Assembly: GCA_019637175.1 (NCBI GenBank)
Contig: JAHBWD010000033.1
Location: 25,180 to 89,179 of the forward strand
DNA length: 64,000 nt
Direction: 5' to 3'
Source: Labilithrix sp.
Lineage (GTDB): Bacteria; Myxococcota_A; Polyangia; Polyangiales; Polyangiaceae
Made by a program: the position numbers and the translations under genes
Part shown: positions 52,601-60,832 of the stretch, piece by piece
Position numbering within the stretch: the stretch's first letter is position 1
Layout of the letters: the number at the start of each line of letters is the position of its first letter
Notes under the pieces: model-generated
Databases searched by the model: none
Seen by the model: only the letters and a program-made list of their open reading frames with translations
Told to the model about the DNA's origin: nothing

Positions 52601-54798
52601 GCGCGGTGCGATCCGATCCCACGAACGAGATCGCGGCGCAGGCGATGGTCGACGTCTACAGCCGCGAAGAGAAGTGGGCCGAGGCGGCGCCGCTCTGCGA
52701 GCTGCTCGTCAACGCCGCGACGCGCGACCAAGACGAAGGCGCGCTCTTCACGCGCCTCCGCCTCTCGACGCGCATCGGCGCGGCGCTCGGCGACGCCGAC
52801 GGCGCGATCACGTCCGCGCTCGCGGCGCTCGACGCGCGCCCCGACGACGAGGGCGCGCAGGCCGATCTCGTCGCGGTGTGCACGCAGTGCCGCGACAACC
52901 CGCGCGTCGTCAAGCGCGCGAAAGACTGGCTGCTGCGCATCGCGAGCGGCCCGGCGTCGCTCCCCGCGAGCGTCCTCGTGGGGCTCGCGCAGCTCCAGAA
53001 AGACGGCGGCGACGTCGACGCGGCGGCGAGCATCCTCGAGCGCGCCCTCGAGCTCGAGGCGGAGAACCCCGCGCTGCTGAAGGAGCTCGCCGACGTCTAC
53101 CTCGCGCAGGGCGACTTCCCTCGCTGCTGCAAGCTCATGGTCGACATGGCGCGCAACGCGACGAGCGCCGACGCGCGCTTCCAGCTCCTCTGCGACGCGG
53201 GAGAGATCTGGGCGAAGCGCGCCGACGAGCTCGACAAGGCCGCCACGGTCTTCGAAGAGGCGCGTCGGCTCAAGCCGCTCGACAGCTGGCTCCTCCACAC
53301 GTTGATGTGGCTCTACAGCGAGCGCCACCGGTGGGACGACCTCTCGAGCGTGCTCGAGAGCATCGCGCAGGTCCAAGAGAGCCCCGAGCGCAAGGCGAAG
53401 AGCCTGTTCGCGATGGCGCAGGTCGTCCTCGAGAAGATGGGCGACCACGCGCGCGCCGCGGAGCTGTTCGATCAGGTCCTCGACATCGACAGGAAGCGGC
53501 TCGACGCCTTCGAGGCGCTCGTGCGGGCGCTCACCGAGATCAAGGCCTGGGATCAGCTCGAGCGTTCGTACCGGCGCATGATCGCGCGCGTCAAAGACGA
53601 CGCCGATCCGCACCTCGACTTCGTGCTCTTCCAGCAGCTCGGCCTCATCTATCGCGATCTCCTGGAAGACGCCGAGCTCGCGTACGAGGCCCTCGAGGCC
53701 GCGGCGCGCATCAAGCCGGATGACGCCGCGGTCCGCAAGATCGTGACCGAGCTGCTCGTCGTCACCGACAACCTCGACAACGCCGTCGCGCGCACGCGCG
53801 AGCTCGTCGCGCGCGACCCGCACGACGCCGAGCTGTACGCCGAGCTCTACGAGCTCTTCTTGCGGCAACACGCGTTCGACAAGGCGTGGTGCGCCGTCAA
53901 CGTCCTCGCGCAGATGCGCGAGCCAACGCCCGAGCAGCATCGCTTCCACGACGACTACGCGCCGATGCCGCTCCACGAGATCCCGGGCCAGATCGTCGAG
54001 CAAGCGTGGCGCTCACACGTGCTCCACGCCGATCTCGATCGCGCGCTCACCAGCCTGTTCGCCGTCATGACGCCCGCAGTGGCGCGCATGCGCTACGCGC
54101 AGCTCCGCCCCGACCAGCTCGTGTACGCGGCGGGCCGGCCGTTCACGCCCGCGCACTCGCGCCTCTACGAGCCCGTCCGCCAGACGTTCGCCAACGCGGC
54201 CGAGATCCTCCACATGGCGCCGCCCGATCTGCTCCTCGGCGATCCGAGCTCGCCCGTGCCCTTCGCGCCGGCGCTCGCGCCCTACGGATCGATCCTCGTC
54301 GGCGTGCCCGCGGTGGAGGCGCGCGCCGAGGCGCTCGTCTACGTCGTCGGCAAGCGGCTCGCCGAGCAGCGATCCGAGCTGTCGGCCCGCGCGTTCTTCC
54401 CTTCCGTGACCGATCTCACGGCGCTGCTCGCGGCGGCCGTGCGCGTGAGCCGGCAAGAAGGCGCGAAAGACGCGGCTGGCGCGGCGCTCGACGCGAGCCT
54501 CTCCGCCGTGCTCACGCCGCAGGAGCGCGAGGCGATCCGCGCGATCGTGATGCAGACGATGATGGAAGGCGGGCTCGTCGACGTGAAGCGCTGGTCGCAG
54601 GCCGCCGATCTCTCGAGCATGCGCGCGGGCCTGCTCTTGGCCGGCGACGTATCTCCGGCGCGGAAGACGATGCTCGCCGAGCCGCAGTCGAACGCGGATC
54701 TGCCGCCGCGCGAGAAGGTCGGCGAGCTCTACAAGTTCGCGACGAGCGATCTGTACGCCGATCTGCGGCTCGCGATCGGCGTCGCCGTGCAGGCGTGA
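49633..54798 (+). CDS. Very long TPR-repeat protein
   Basis: 1721 residues from a GTG at 49633 (the earlier in-frame ATG at 49582 adds an Arg-rich leader). Residues about 1-500 are acidic, low-complexity and probably disordered. From about 510 to the C-terminal region (about 1400) helical TPR-like repeats dominate, for example ALKALERCYHALRDWPRLAK and ALEALVRALTEIK-type units. The C-terminal 250 residues form another helical region. No signal or membrane helix. Such proteins scaffold complexes in myxobacteria; the partner is unknown. It starts divergently to the Fe-S operon. Confidence 0.85.
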   Translation: MADEESTQPIDIHALRDEARRRAQSQPANEEIAESATSDESDENEPTATTLPLPDSVSLPESLPESSLPESKEEAAITLSPPPSTTRIDIAPSMPGTVPAHELVQALVAVMGARSERDGSLGETDESEALHPDIVDARIGDAQIIDNLVDLEHLTETGTGEQTAMQASPLELSLPSFDATAEDLAAQDEDTATNLPRYRPEPTSPERHAAAWAETEVTSVSPGRAAPAGGHAEPPVPVELAPAGHPADDPDVTRMGRLDQADVRAVFAAAEHNEATAVFKNLVGAPPIAPEIAPEEIVEPDAEDIEDIDDDEIEAIEPSEPSGTAGAAPVLAEHEGAAQSEPSIVDVDSLEIESVDDLVEDAGDDFDKTGENALIDSSVQSVEGDLPRFTLGSLDDIDASSKPAPAEGDIELDSRDADVVLVRDAPLDARAGDGELSYDDDEDGATSFLRRDAPPPSITARKLDAEHVADMQTKVAGPRREPGPTFMPPAPIGKQIVPAFEVDTDSDEDQLQKEERFHALLDLYRLRLGDADSPLAKATLLHKIASVHEYKLGEPQEAFAVLVEAFDLRPGDDDVVASLDRVGRELGRVGELAERARKNLHTADHELKVILLGHLVYWYERVLNRGAEMSPFLSELERLDKTHPVALRRAAQVAAANGDVKSQRELLLRALDRTGRRDEKVNLHLALASAHAGTPEAIRHYESALAIDASSVVALQGFERLGRDQGKHAQVEWCLERQVEVALTTAERVDALLKLAELQETKFLRREEAAEILERVIAVEPSHPQALKALERCYHALRDWPRLAKVLRARADNTYDKKQKMELLELAAEVFESKLGDAGAAVEVHRDLLLVDPKHRRALADLARLYEKLGDWGNMSTYKARAAELAPTKRQASQLLVQLGEFLAAPERDPIAARLQYERAVTIDPTNATAWEALQRVAAAAGDDRRVIECLEQRGKHVDGPRQRAAIYVELANVHRLRGDERGARDAFEGAVRSDPTNEIAAQAMVDVYSREEKWAEAAPLCELLVNAATRDQDEGALFTRLRLSTRIGAALGDADGAITSALAALDARPDDEGAQADLVAVCTQCRDNPRVVKRAKDWLLRIASGPASLPASVLVGLAQLQKDGGDVDAAASILERALELEAENPALLKELADVYLAQGDFPRCCKLMVDMARNATSADARFQLLCDAGEIWAKRADELDKAATVFEEARRLKPLDSWLLHTLMWLYSERHRWDDLSSVLESIAQVQESPERKAKSLFAMAQVVLEKMGDHARAAELFDQVLDIDRKRLDAFEALVRALTEIKAWDQLERSYRRMIARVKDDADPHLDFVLFQQLGLIYRDLLEDAELAYEALEAAARIKPDDAAVRKIVTELLVVTDNLDNAVARTRELVARDPHDAELYAELYELFLRQHAFDKAWCAVNVLAQMREPTPEQHRFHDDYAPMPLHEIPGQIVEQAWRSHVLHADLDRALTSLFAVMTPAVARMRYAQLRPDQLVYAAGRPFTPAHSRLYEPVRQTFANAAEILHMAPPDLLLGDPSSPVPFAPALAPYGSILVGVPAVEARAEALVYVVGKRLAEQRSELSARAFFPSVTDLTALLAAAVRVSRQEGAKDAAGAALDASLSAVLTPQEREAIRAIVMQTMMEGGLVDVKRWSQAADLSSMRAGLLLAGDVSPARKTMLAEPQSNADLPPREKVGELYKFATSDLYADLRLAIGVAVQA

Positions 54799-55959
54799 TT
54801 ACTTGGGGAACCTGAAGAGGTTACCCGTCGCGCCCGAGCGGTTCACGACGTAGATGAAGCGTTCGTCGGCGGAGAGCTTCGACAGCTGCGCGAGGTCCTT
54901 GGCGAGCATCAGAGGGAGACCGCCGCACTTCGAAACGCGCATGAGCACCCAACCGTCGACGCTGCCGCGGTCGGCGGTCCAGTAGACGAACTCGCCGTCG
55001 ACGAAGACGTCGGTTTGCACACTCGCGGCGGCCTCACTCGCGACGGACTCGCTGTTGCCGCCGTCGTGCTTGACGCGACGAAGCTGCCGGGCGCCGATAT
55101 CCATGAAGTAGACGTGCGTCGCGTCGACCGCCGCCGCCTTCGCTTCCTTCGCCGTGGCGATGCGCGACTCGAGCTGCGCCGCGGCCTTCGTGAAGCTGTG
55201 GATCTCGGTCCCCCCGGTCGTTTCCTCGAGCCAGAACGCTTCGTCGCCCTTCGCGACGACGTCGATCACGCCCGTTCTGGGCAAGACGAGCGGCGGGGCG
55301 GCGCTCCCTTTCTTCATGCGAGCCACGCCGCTTGGCCAGGCGTAGAACCACGATGTGTCGCCGAGCGCGAACCGGCCCGTGGCCGGCGCCCCAGGCGGCA
55401 GCTCGAGATCGTCTTTCGTTCCCGGATCGCGCGCGAACCGGATCTGCTCGACGGCCGTGCTCACGTAGACGTGCGTGGCGTCGAAGTCGAGCCGCTGCGC
55501 CTCGCCCGAGATCGGAGCGGTGAACGGAGCGCTCTCCTGCGAGAGCGGGAGATCGAGCGCGAAGACCTGCCCCGAGTTGCGGACGACGTACGCCATCGCG
55601 CCGTGAACTTGCGCGAGCGTCACCGGGGCGGAGAGCGAGATCTCGCCGCGGAGGCACATTCCGTCCTGACATACGTCGCCCACGCAGCGGTGGCCGCAGG
55701 CGCCGCAGTGCAACGGATCGGTGGAGAGAGAGACGGCGGCGCCGCCCGGTCCGCACTTGTCGTCAGGCTTGGCGGCGGGATCGTCGACGTACTCCAGCGT
55801 GCACGCCGACGGCGCGCCGCGATCGTCGAGCGCGTCGGCGCCGGCTTCGGGGGTCGCCGCGACGTCTTCACCGCCGAACGACGAGCACGCGCCCGTGAAG
55901 AGCAAGCCGCCGAACAGGGAGGCTACGATCGTGAGCGCCGCACCCGCCCGATGCATCAT
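54799..55959 (-). CDS. Propeller-like lipoprotein
   Basis: 386 residues with signal and lipobox (GLLFTGAC). An acidic linker leads to a cysteine module (HCGACGHRC, then CQDGMCLRG) typical of myxobacterial lipoproteins, followed by a beta-propeller-like domain with blade motifs such as DATHVYVSTAVEQ, DATHVYFMDIG and DGEFVYWTAD. It ends directly against the TPR gene (no gap), convergent. Ligand unknown. Confidence 0.75.
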   Translation of the reverse strand: MMHRAGAALTIVASLFGGLLFTGACSSFGGEDVAATPEAGADALDDRGAPSACTLEYVDDPAAKPDDKCGPGGAAVSLSTDPLHCGACGHRCVGDVCQDGMCLRGEISLSAPVTLAQVHGAMAYVVRNSGQVFALDLPLSQESAPFTAPISGEAQRLDFDATHVYVSTAVEQIRFARDPGTKDDLELPPGAPATGRFALGDTSWFYAWPSGVARMKKGSAAPPLVLPRTGVIDVVAKGDEAFWLEETTGGTEIHSFTKAAAQLESRIATAKEAKAAAVDATHVYFMDIGARQLRRVKHDGGNSESVASEAAASVQTDVFVDGEFVYWTADRGSVDGWVLMRVSKCGGLPLMLAKDLAQLSKLSADERFIYVVNRSGATGNLFRFPK

Positions 55960-55992
55960 CGAAGGGAAGACTACCGGCTCCGCCGCCCGACG

Positions 55993-56319
55993 TCACGAGA
56001 CCCGCAGCTCGACGCCGGCGGACTCCTTCACGATCGCGACGATCTGCGCGACGAGCTCGATGCCCTGGCCCTTGTCGTCGAGCCAGCGCGACGTCGCCTC
56101 GTCGTAGCTGAAGTGCCAAGCGCGCGCGTTGGCCGCGACCCAGATCTGCCGCGTCGGCCGCTGCGTGTTGATGACCGCCTTCTTGCCGCTCGCGAACGTG
56201 AGGGTGAGCACGTCACCCGCGCGCTCCGGATCGACGACCTCGGCGTCGACGTCCGCCAGCAGGTTCTCGATCGCGCGGAGGGCTGTGTCCGCAAGCGCTT
56301 GGTAGCGAGACTCGTCCAT
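55993..56319 (-). CDS. cyaY: Frataxin-like protein CyaY
   Basis: 108 residues matching the CyaY fold in order: an acidic first helix (YQALADTALRAIENLLADVD), then VLTLTFASGKKAVINTQRP, IWVAANARAWHFSYD and a terminal helix. CyaY binds iron and modulates IscS, so it functionally complements the isc operon 7 kb away. ApaG is encoded 23 bases upstream on the same strand. Confidence 0.9.
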   Translation of the reverse strand: MDESRYQALADTALRAIENLLADVDAEVVDPERAGDVLTLTFASGKKAVINTQRPTRQIWVAANARAWHFSYDEATSRWLDDKGQGIELVAQIVAIVKESAGVELRVS

Positions 56320-56342
56320 GTCTCCTCCGATCTAGCGCTCCA

Positions 56343-56735
56343 TCAATTGAGTGAATAGGGCAGGCTCAGCGCGAAGGGCGCGATCGCCGCGTCGAAGCTC
56401 GAGCCGTCGGGTCGATGCATCTGATAGGTGCCGCGCATCTCTCCGCGCGGCGTCGTGAGGACGCATCCGCTCGTGTACTCGAACTGATCGCCCGGCGCGA
56501 GCAGCGGCTGCTGGCCCACGACGCCCGGTCCGCGCACCTCTTCGATGCGCCCGTCGCCGTCGGTGATGACCCAGTGGCGGCTCTTGAGCTGGGCCGGCGC
56601 CTCGCCTTCGTTGGCGATCCGAACGGTGTAGGCGAACACGTAGCGCCGAACGCGGGGAGACGACTGCTCCGGCACGTAGACGGCGCGAACGGTGACGCGA
56701 ATGCCTTCCGTGGTGGCCGTGGACACGGCTCCCAT
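56343..56735 (-). CDS. apaG: ApaG (DUF525) domain protein
   Basis: 130 residues from the ATG at 56735; a longer frame to 56888 runs into the divergent gene. The ApaG pattern is clear: VTVRAVYVPEQSSP, YTVRIANEGEAPAQL, SRHWVITDGDGR, GPGVVGQQPLL and a final MRGTYQMHRPDG. ApaG is an immunoglobulin-like small domain protein linked to diadenosine tetraphosphate and metal homeostasis in enterobacteria; its activity is not settled. Confidence 0.93.
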   Translation of the reverse strand: MGAVSTATTEGIRVTVRAVYVPEQSSPRVRRYVFAYTVRIANEGEAPAQLKSRHWVITDGDGRIEEVRGPGVVGQQPLLAPGDQFEYTSGCVLTTPRGEMRGTYQMHRPDGSSFDAAIAPFALSLPYSLN

Positions 56736-56778
56736 CCGTAACACATTCGTGTAGCATGGAGCGCCGACGTAAACGCGA

Positions 56779-58080
56779 ATGGTCCACGAATCCGACTCCT
56801 CGGTTCTGGCAAGGGGGGAACGCGCGCTCGCGGAGCTCGAGCCCAGGCTCGGGCAGCTCGACGACGTGGCGATCGCCCGCCCGAGCACCGATCCGCACGC
56901 AGCGGCGGTGACGGCGCTGCTCGTCGCCGATTACCTCGGGCAGCCCGACGTCGAGGCGCGGCTCGACGTCGCCGGCGTCACGGCCGACGCCGTCGAGGAG
57001 CTCGGCGCGCTCTCGTGCGCCATCCTCGCGGTGGTCACGCACCTCGGCGGCGATTACCTGCCGGACGCGAAAGGCATCCCCGGCGATCTGGTGCAGCGCG
57101 GCCAGACGATCCGCCAGACGATCTCGACGGCGCTCCAGAAGGCGCTCCCCGACGATCCCGACGTGAGGATGTGGCTCGAGGCCGTGCGCCTCGGATCCGG
57201 CGTCGTCGATCTCGTCTACGATCTGCGCACCCTCGCCGAGCTGTGCGCCCGTCACGAAGCCGCGGGCACGGCGGCGACCTCGACCGCCGTCTTCGCGGCG
57301 CGGGCCTCGGCCGACGCGATCGAGTTCGCGCTTCGCACCGCCGACTCGCCGGAGCAGGTGAAGGCGCGCAACACGCTGTCGCGCCTGTGGACGCTCTTCG
57401 TTCCGGCGTACGAGCGCGCGTCCGAAGCAGGCCGAAAGCTCACGCGCGACAGCGGCAAGGAACGCCAGTTTCCGCCGCTCGCGCTCGTCGCTTCTCACCG
57501 GCGCGCGCGCCGAAGGCCGCTCTCGCTCGTTCCGACCGCCCATCGCAGCACGCCGCCGCGGCGCAGCAGCATCCCGAGCATGGGGCCGGCGGCGACGAGC
57601 TCGACCAACATCCCTGCCCTCCCCGCCCTGCCGGATCTCGGCGACGTCGAGCTCCTCGAGGCCGACGAGGTCGTCGACATCGTTCGATCGGCGCCGCCGC
57701 CGAAGCCGGCGTCCATCGTCCCCGCCGACCGCGAGAGCTCGCCCGAGTCGCGCCTGAACAACCGGCAGATCGTCGAGATCGAGGTCGGCATCGCGAGCCA
57801 GTCGAACTTCTACCTCGGCTTCACCGAGAACCTCTCGAGCGGAGGCGTGTTCGTGGCGACGTACGCGACGCAGCCCATCGGCTCGAGGATCGAGGTCGCG
57901 CTCTCGTTCCCGACCGGCGAAGATCTGAAGGTGCCCGGCGTCGTGCGCTGGCTCCGCGAGGCGGCCACCGACGGCTGGCCCGGCATGGGCGTCCAGTTCG
58001 AAGCGCTCGGTCCGGAAGACGAAAAGAAGATCCGGAAGTTCTTGTCGATGCGGGAGCCGCTGTTCTACGACGACGACTGA
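56779..58080 (+). CDS. PilZ-domain protein with a helical N-terminal region
   Basis: 433 residues. The N-terminal about 235 residues are helical and unrecognised; a Pro/Ser linker follows. The C-terminal PilZ domain (about 315-425) is of the myxobacterial type with NFYLGFTENLSSGGVFVATY and VPGVVRWLREA. The usual c-di-GMP RxxxR motif is only loosely present (RLNNRQ), so binding is uncertain. It ends three bases before the amidase gene. Confidence 0.82.
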   Translation: MVHESDSSVLARGERALAELEPRLGQLDDVAIARPSTDPHAAAVTALLVADYLGQPDVEARLDVAGVTADAVEELGALSCAILAVVTHLGGDYLPDAKGIPGDLVQRGQTIRQTISTALQKALPDDPDVRMWLEAVRLGSGVVDLVYDLRTLAELCARHEAAGTAATSTAVFAARASADAIEFALRTADSPEQVKARNTLSRLWTLFVPAYERASEAGRKLTRDSGKERQFPPLALVASHRRARRRPLSLVPTAHRSTPPRRSSIPSMGPAATSSTNIPALPALPDLGDVELLEADEVVDIVRSAPPPKPASIVPADRESSPESRLNNRQIVEIEVGIASQSNFYLGFTENLSSGGVFVATYATQPIGSRIEVALSFPTGEDLKVPGVVRWLREAATDGWPGMGVQFEALGPEDEKKIRKFLSMREPLFYDDD

Positions 58081-58083
58081 ACG

Positions 58084-59742
58084 ATGGCTCGATCTCCTCG
58101 TCTCAGTGGCACGGCGCTCAAGAACCTCGCGCGCTTCGCGCGCACGCGCGTCGGCGGGATGGCGCTCCAGAAGATCTTCCGCGTCGACCTCGGCATCGAT
58201 CGTCTCGACGGCCTGCCCGACACGTTGCGTGAAGACGTCCCGCTCGACACGCGCGCCCACTCGGGGCGCCCGCCGCGCGCGCCCGCGCACGAGAACCTCC
58301 CGCTCCCCGACGCGGGCTGGGCGCCGAACGCCGCGGCGCTCACCGCCGCGTATCGCGAACGGCGCGCGTCTCCCGTCGAGGTCACGAAGCGCGCGATCGC
58401 CGAGGCGCGCCGCCTCGCGGCGCTCACGCCGAGCGTCGGTCCGCTCGTCGACTACGCCGAAGAGACGGCGATCGCCGAGGCCCACGAGGCCGAGCGCCGG
58501 TGGCGCGAAGGCCGCGCGCTCGGGCCCTTCGACGGCGTGCCCTGGGTGGTGAAGGAGCAAACCGCCGTCAAAGGGCTCGCGCGCCGCGCGGGAACCGCGT
58601 TCCGCGACACCGGCCCGCAGCCGGCCGACGCGACGACGGTCGCGCGCGTTCGCGGCGCCGGCGCGATCACGATCGGCACGACGGCGATGACCGAGTACGG
58701 CATGACGCCGAACGGCGCGAACGCGAAGCGCGCGATGCCGCGCAACCCGCACGCGGTCGATCGCTTCGCCGGCGGATCGTCGACGGGCTCGGGCGTCGCC
58801 GTCGCGACCGGCCTCGCTCCCTTCGCGCTCGGCGCCGACGGCGGCGGCTCCATCCGGATCCCGTCCGCGATCAACGGCGTCTTCGGGATCAAGCCGACGT
58901 GGGGACGCGTCAGCCGCTCGGGCGACTTCTCCGGTGGCACCGTCGCGCACCTCGGACCACTCGCGTGCGGCACGGTCGATCTCGCGCACGCGCTCGAGCT
59001 CATGTCGGGCCACGATCCCGAAGATCCCCAGACGTTCGCGGCGCCGGGCCGCGCGCAGGGATCCTTCGTCGGCGCGCTCGGCCGCGGCGTGCGCGGCCTC
59101 GTCGTCGGCGTGCCCGACAGCGAGTGGGCCGACGCCTCCGAGTCCGTTCAGCGCGCCGGGCGTGCCGCGCTCGCCGCCCTCGAGAAGGAGGGCGCCACGC
59201 TCGTCCCCCTCAGGCTCGATCTCGCCAAGCACGCCTCCGCCATCGGCGTCGTCGTGATCGCGTGCGAAGCGCGCGCCGGCCTCCGCGAAGACTGGGCCGC
59301 GCACGCCGACGAGATGGGCGACGATCTCCAGGTCACGTTCGCCTCGCTCGACGCGTTCAGCGCGGTCGAGTACATCGAGACCTGCCGCCTGCGCACCGGC
59401 CTCCGCGTCGAGATGGCGCGCGCCTTCCGCGCCGTGGATCTCGTCGCGCTCCCCACGACGGTCGCGCCCGCGGGCAAGGTGACCGACGCCGAGATGCGAA
59501 GCGGGTTCCTCGACACGAAGGTGATCGACGGCCTCTGCCGCTTCTGCTTCCTCGGCAACCTCACCGGCCTCCCCGCCGCGTCGATGCCGGTCGGTTGCGA
59601 CGCGGCGGGCCTGCCGATCGGGCTCCAGCTCGTCGGCGACGCGTGGGACGAGGCGACGGTGCTCGCCGCCGCCGCGCACCTCGAGCGTATCGGGGTCGCG
59701 AGCCCACGCCGCCCGAGGATCGCCGCCGCTCTGCTCGGCTAG
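58084..59742 (+). CDS. Amidase-signature hydrolase
   Basis: 552 residues with the amidase triad: Lys in WVVKEQT, the cis-Ser in the GGSSTGSG loop and the nucleophile Ser in DGGGSIRIPSA. Such enzymes cleave amides such as those of small molecules or acyl amides; the substrate is unknown. An N-terminal extension of about 70 residues precedes the domain. Start is the ATG at 58084, four bases after the PilZ stop, suggesting an operon. Confidence 0.9.
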   Translation: MARSPRLSGTALKNLARFARTRVGGMALQKIFRVDLGIDRLDGLPDTLREDVPLDTRAHSGRPPRAPAHENLPLPDAGWAPNAAALTAAYRERRASPVEVTKRAIAEARRLAALTPSVGPLVDYAEETAIAEAHEAERRWREGRALGPFDGVPWVVKEQTAVKGLARRAGTAFRDTGPQPADATTVARVRGAGAITIGTTAMTEYGMTPNGANAKRAMPRNPHAVDRFAGGSSTGSGVAVATGLAPFALGADGGGSIRIPSAINGVFGIKPTWGRVSRSGDFSGGTVAHLGPLACGTVDLAHALELMSGHDPEDPQTFAAPGRAQGSFVGALGRGVRGLVVGVPDSEWADASESVQRAGRAALAALEKEGATLVPLRLDLAKHASAIGVVVIACEARAGLREDWAAHADEMGDDLQVTFASLDAFSAVEYIETCRLRTGLRVEMARAFRAVDLVALPTTVAPAGKVTDAEMRSGFLDTKVIDGLCRFCFLGNLTGLPAASMPVGCDAAGLPIGLQLVGDAWDEATVLAAAAHLERIGVASPRRPRIAAALLG

Positions 59743-59809
59743 CCGACTCATCGTCGCCCACCCCAAAACGTCGCTTGCGCTGCGGCGCAGCGTTGTTATT
59801 GGTGCCGCG

Positions 59810-60832
59810 ATGACGCGTCACTTCCTCTCCACGCTCGATTGGTCGCGCGCCGAGATCGAAGCTTTGCTCGCCGACGCGAGCGAGCTCAAGGCCACGCGCC
59901 GCGCGGTGCGCCGAAACGATCTCGCGGGGAAGAGCGTCGCCCTCGTCTTCTTCAACCCGTCGCTCCGCACGCGGAGCTCGTTCGAGATCGGCGTCTTCGA
60001 GATGGGCGGTCACGCCGTCGTGCTCGAGCCGGGCAAGGGCGCCTGGCCCATCGAGTATCGCGACGGGGTGGTCATGGACGGCGAGGCCGAGGAGCACGTC
60101 GAGGAGGTCGCGCGCGTCCTCTCTCGCTATTGCGATCTCATCGCCGTACGCGCCTTCCCGAAGTTCCAGCGGTGGGAAGACGACCGCGAAGACGCGGTGA
60201 TCCAGGCGTTCGCGAAGTACGCCACGGTGCCCGTCCTCAACATGGAGACGATCACGCACCCCTGTCAGGAGCTCGCGCTCGCGCTCACGCTGAGGGAGCG
60301 CCTCGGCACGACCGACGGGAAGAAGCTGGTCGTCACGTGGACGTATCACCCGCGACCGCTCAACACCGCGGTCGCGAACTCGGCGCTCATCATCGCGGCG
60401 AAGATGGGCTTCGACGTCACGCTCTTGTGCCCCACGCCCGAGTACGTCCTCGACGCGCGCTACATGGACGCCGCGCGCACCTTCGCGAAGGAGAACGGCC
60501 GCTCGGTCACCGTCTCGCACGACGTCGACGCGGCGTATCGCGACGCGCACGTCGTCTACGCGAAGAGCTGGGGCGCGCTCCCCTACTTCGGCCGTTGGGA
60601 CGAGGAGAAGCCGATCCGCGACGCGCACAAACACTTCATCGTCGACGAGCGCAAGATGGCGCTGACGCTCGAAGGCAACGGGCTCTTCAGCCACTGCCTC
60701 CCGATGCGGCGCAACGTGAAGGCCACCGACGCGGTCGTCCGATCCCCATCTTCGCTCGTCATCGACGAAGCCGAGAATCGCCTCCACGTGCAGAAGGCCC
60801 TCCTCCGGCGGCTCATCGGAGACGCGAAGTGA
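59810..60832 (+). CDS. argF': N-acetylornithine carbamoyltransferase
   Basis: 340 residues. The sequence follows the acetylornithine carbamoyltransferase (Xanthomonas-type) pattern rather than ordinary ornithine carbamoyltransferase: FFNPSLRTRSSFEIG for carbamoyl phosphate, LEPGKGAWPIEYRDG with the proline-type loop near 80, ITHPCQELALAL, TWTYHPRPLNTAVANSA and SHCLPMRRNVKATD. The reaction is carbamoylation of N-acetylornithine in arginine synthesis. It overlaps the next gene by 4 bp. Confidence 0.92.
   Translation: MTRHFLSTLDWSRAEIEALLADASELKATRRAVRRNDLAGKSVALVFFNPSLRTRSSFEIGVFEMGGHAVVLEPGKGAWPIEYRDGVVMDGEAEEHVEEVARVLSRYCDLIAVRAFPKFQRWEDDREDAVIQAFAKYATVPVLNMETITHPCQELALALTLRERLGTTDGKKLVVTWTYHPRPLNTAVANSALIIAAKMGFDVTLLCPTPEYVLDARYMDAARTFAKENGRSVTVSHDVDAAYRDAHVVYAKSWGALPYFGRWDEEKPIRDAHKHFIVDERKMALTLEGNGLFSHCLPMRRNVKATDAVVRSPSSLVIDEAENRLHVQKALLRRLIGDAK

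Noticed and set aside
49816..54003. A reading frame of nearly 1400 codons on the minus strand opposite the TPR gene
   Set aside because: Its product is an arginine/glutamate/valine-rich low-complexity translation typical of antisense frames in high-GC DNA. The + strand frame has clear TPR repeats and codon bias.
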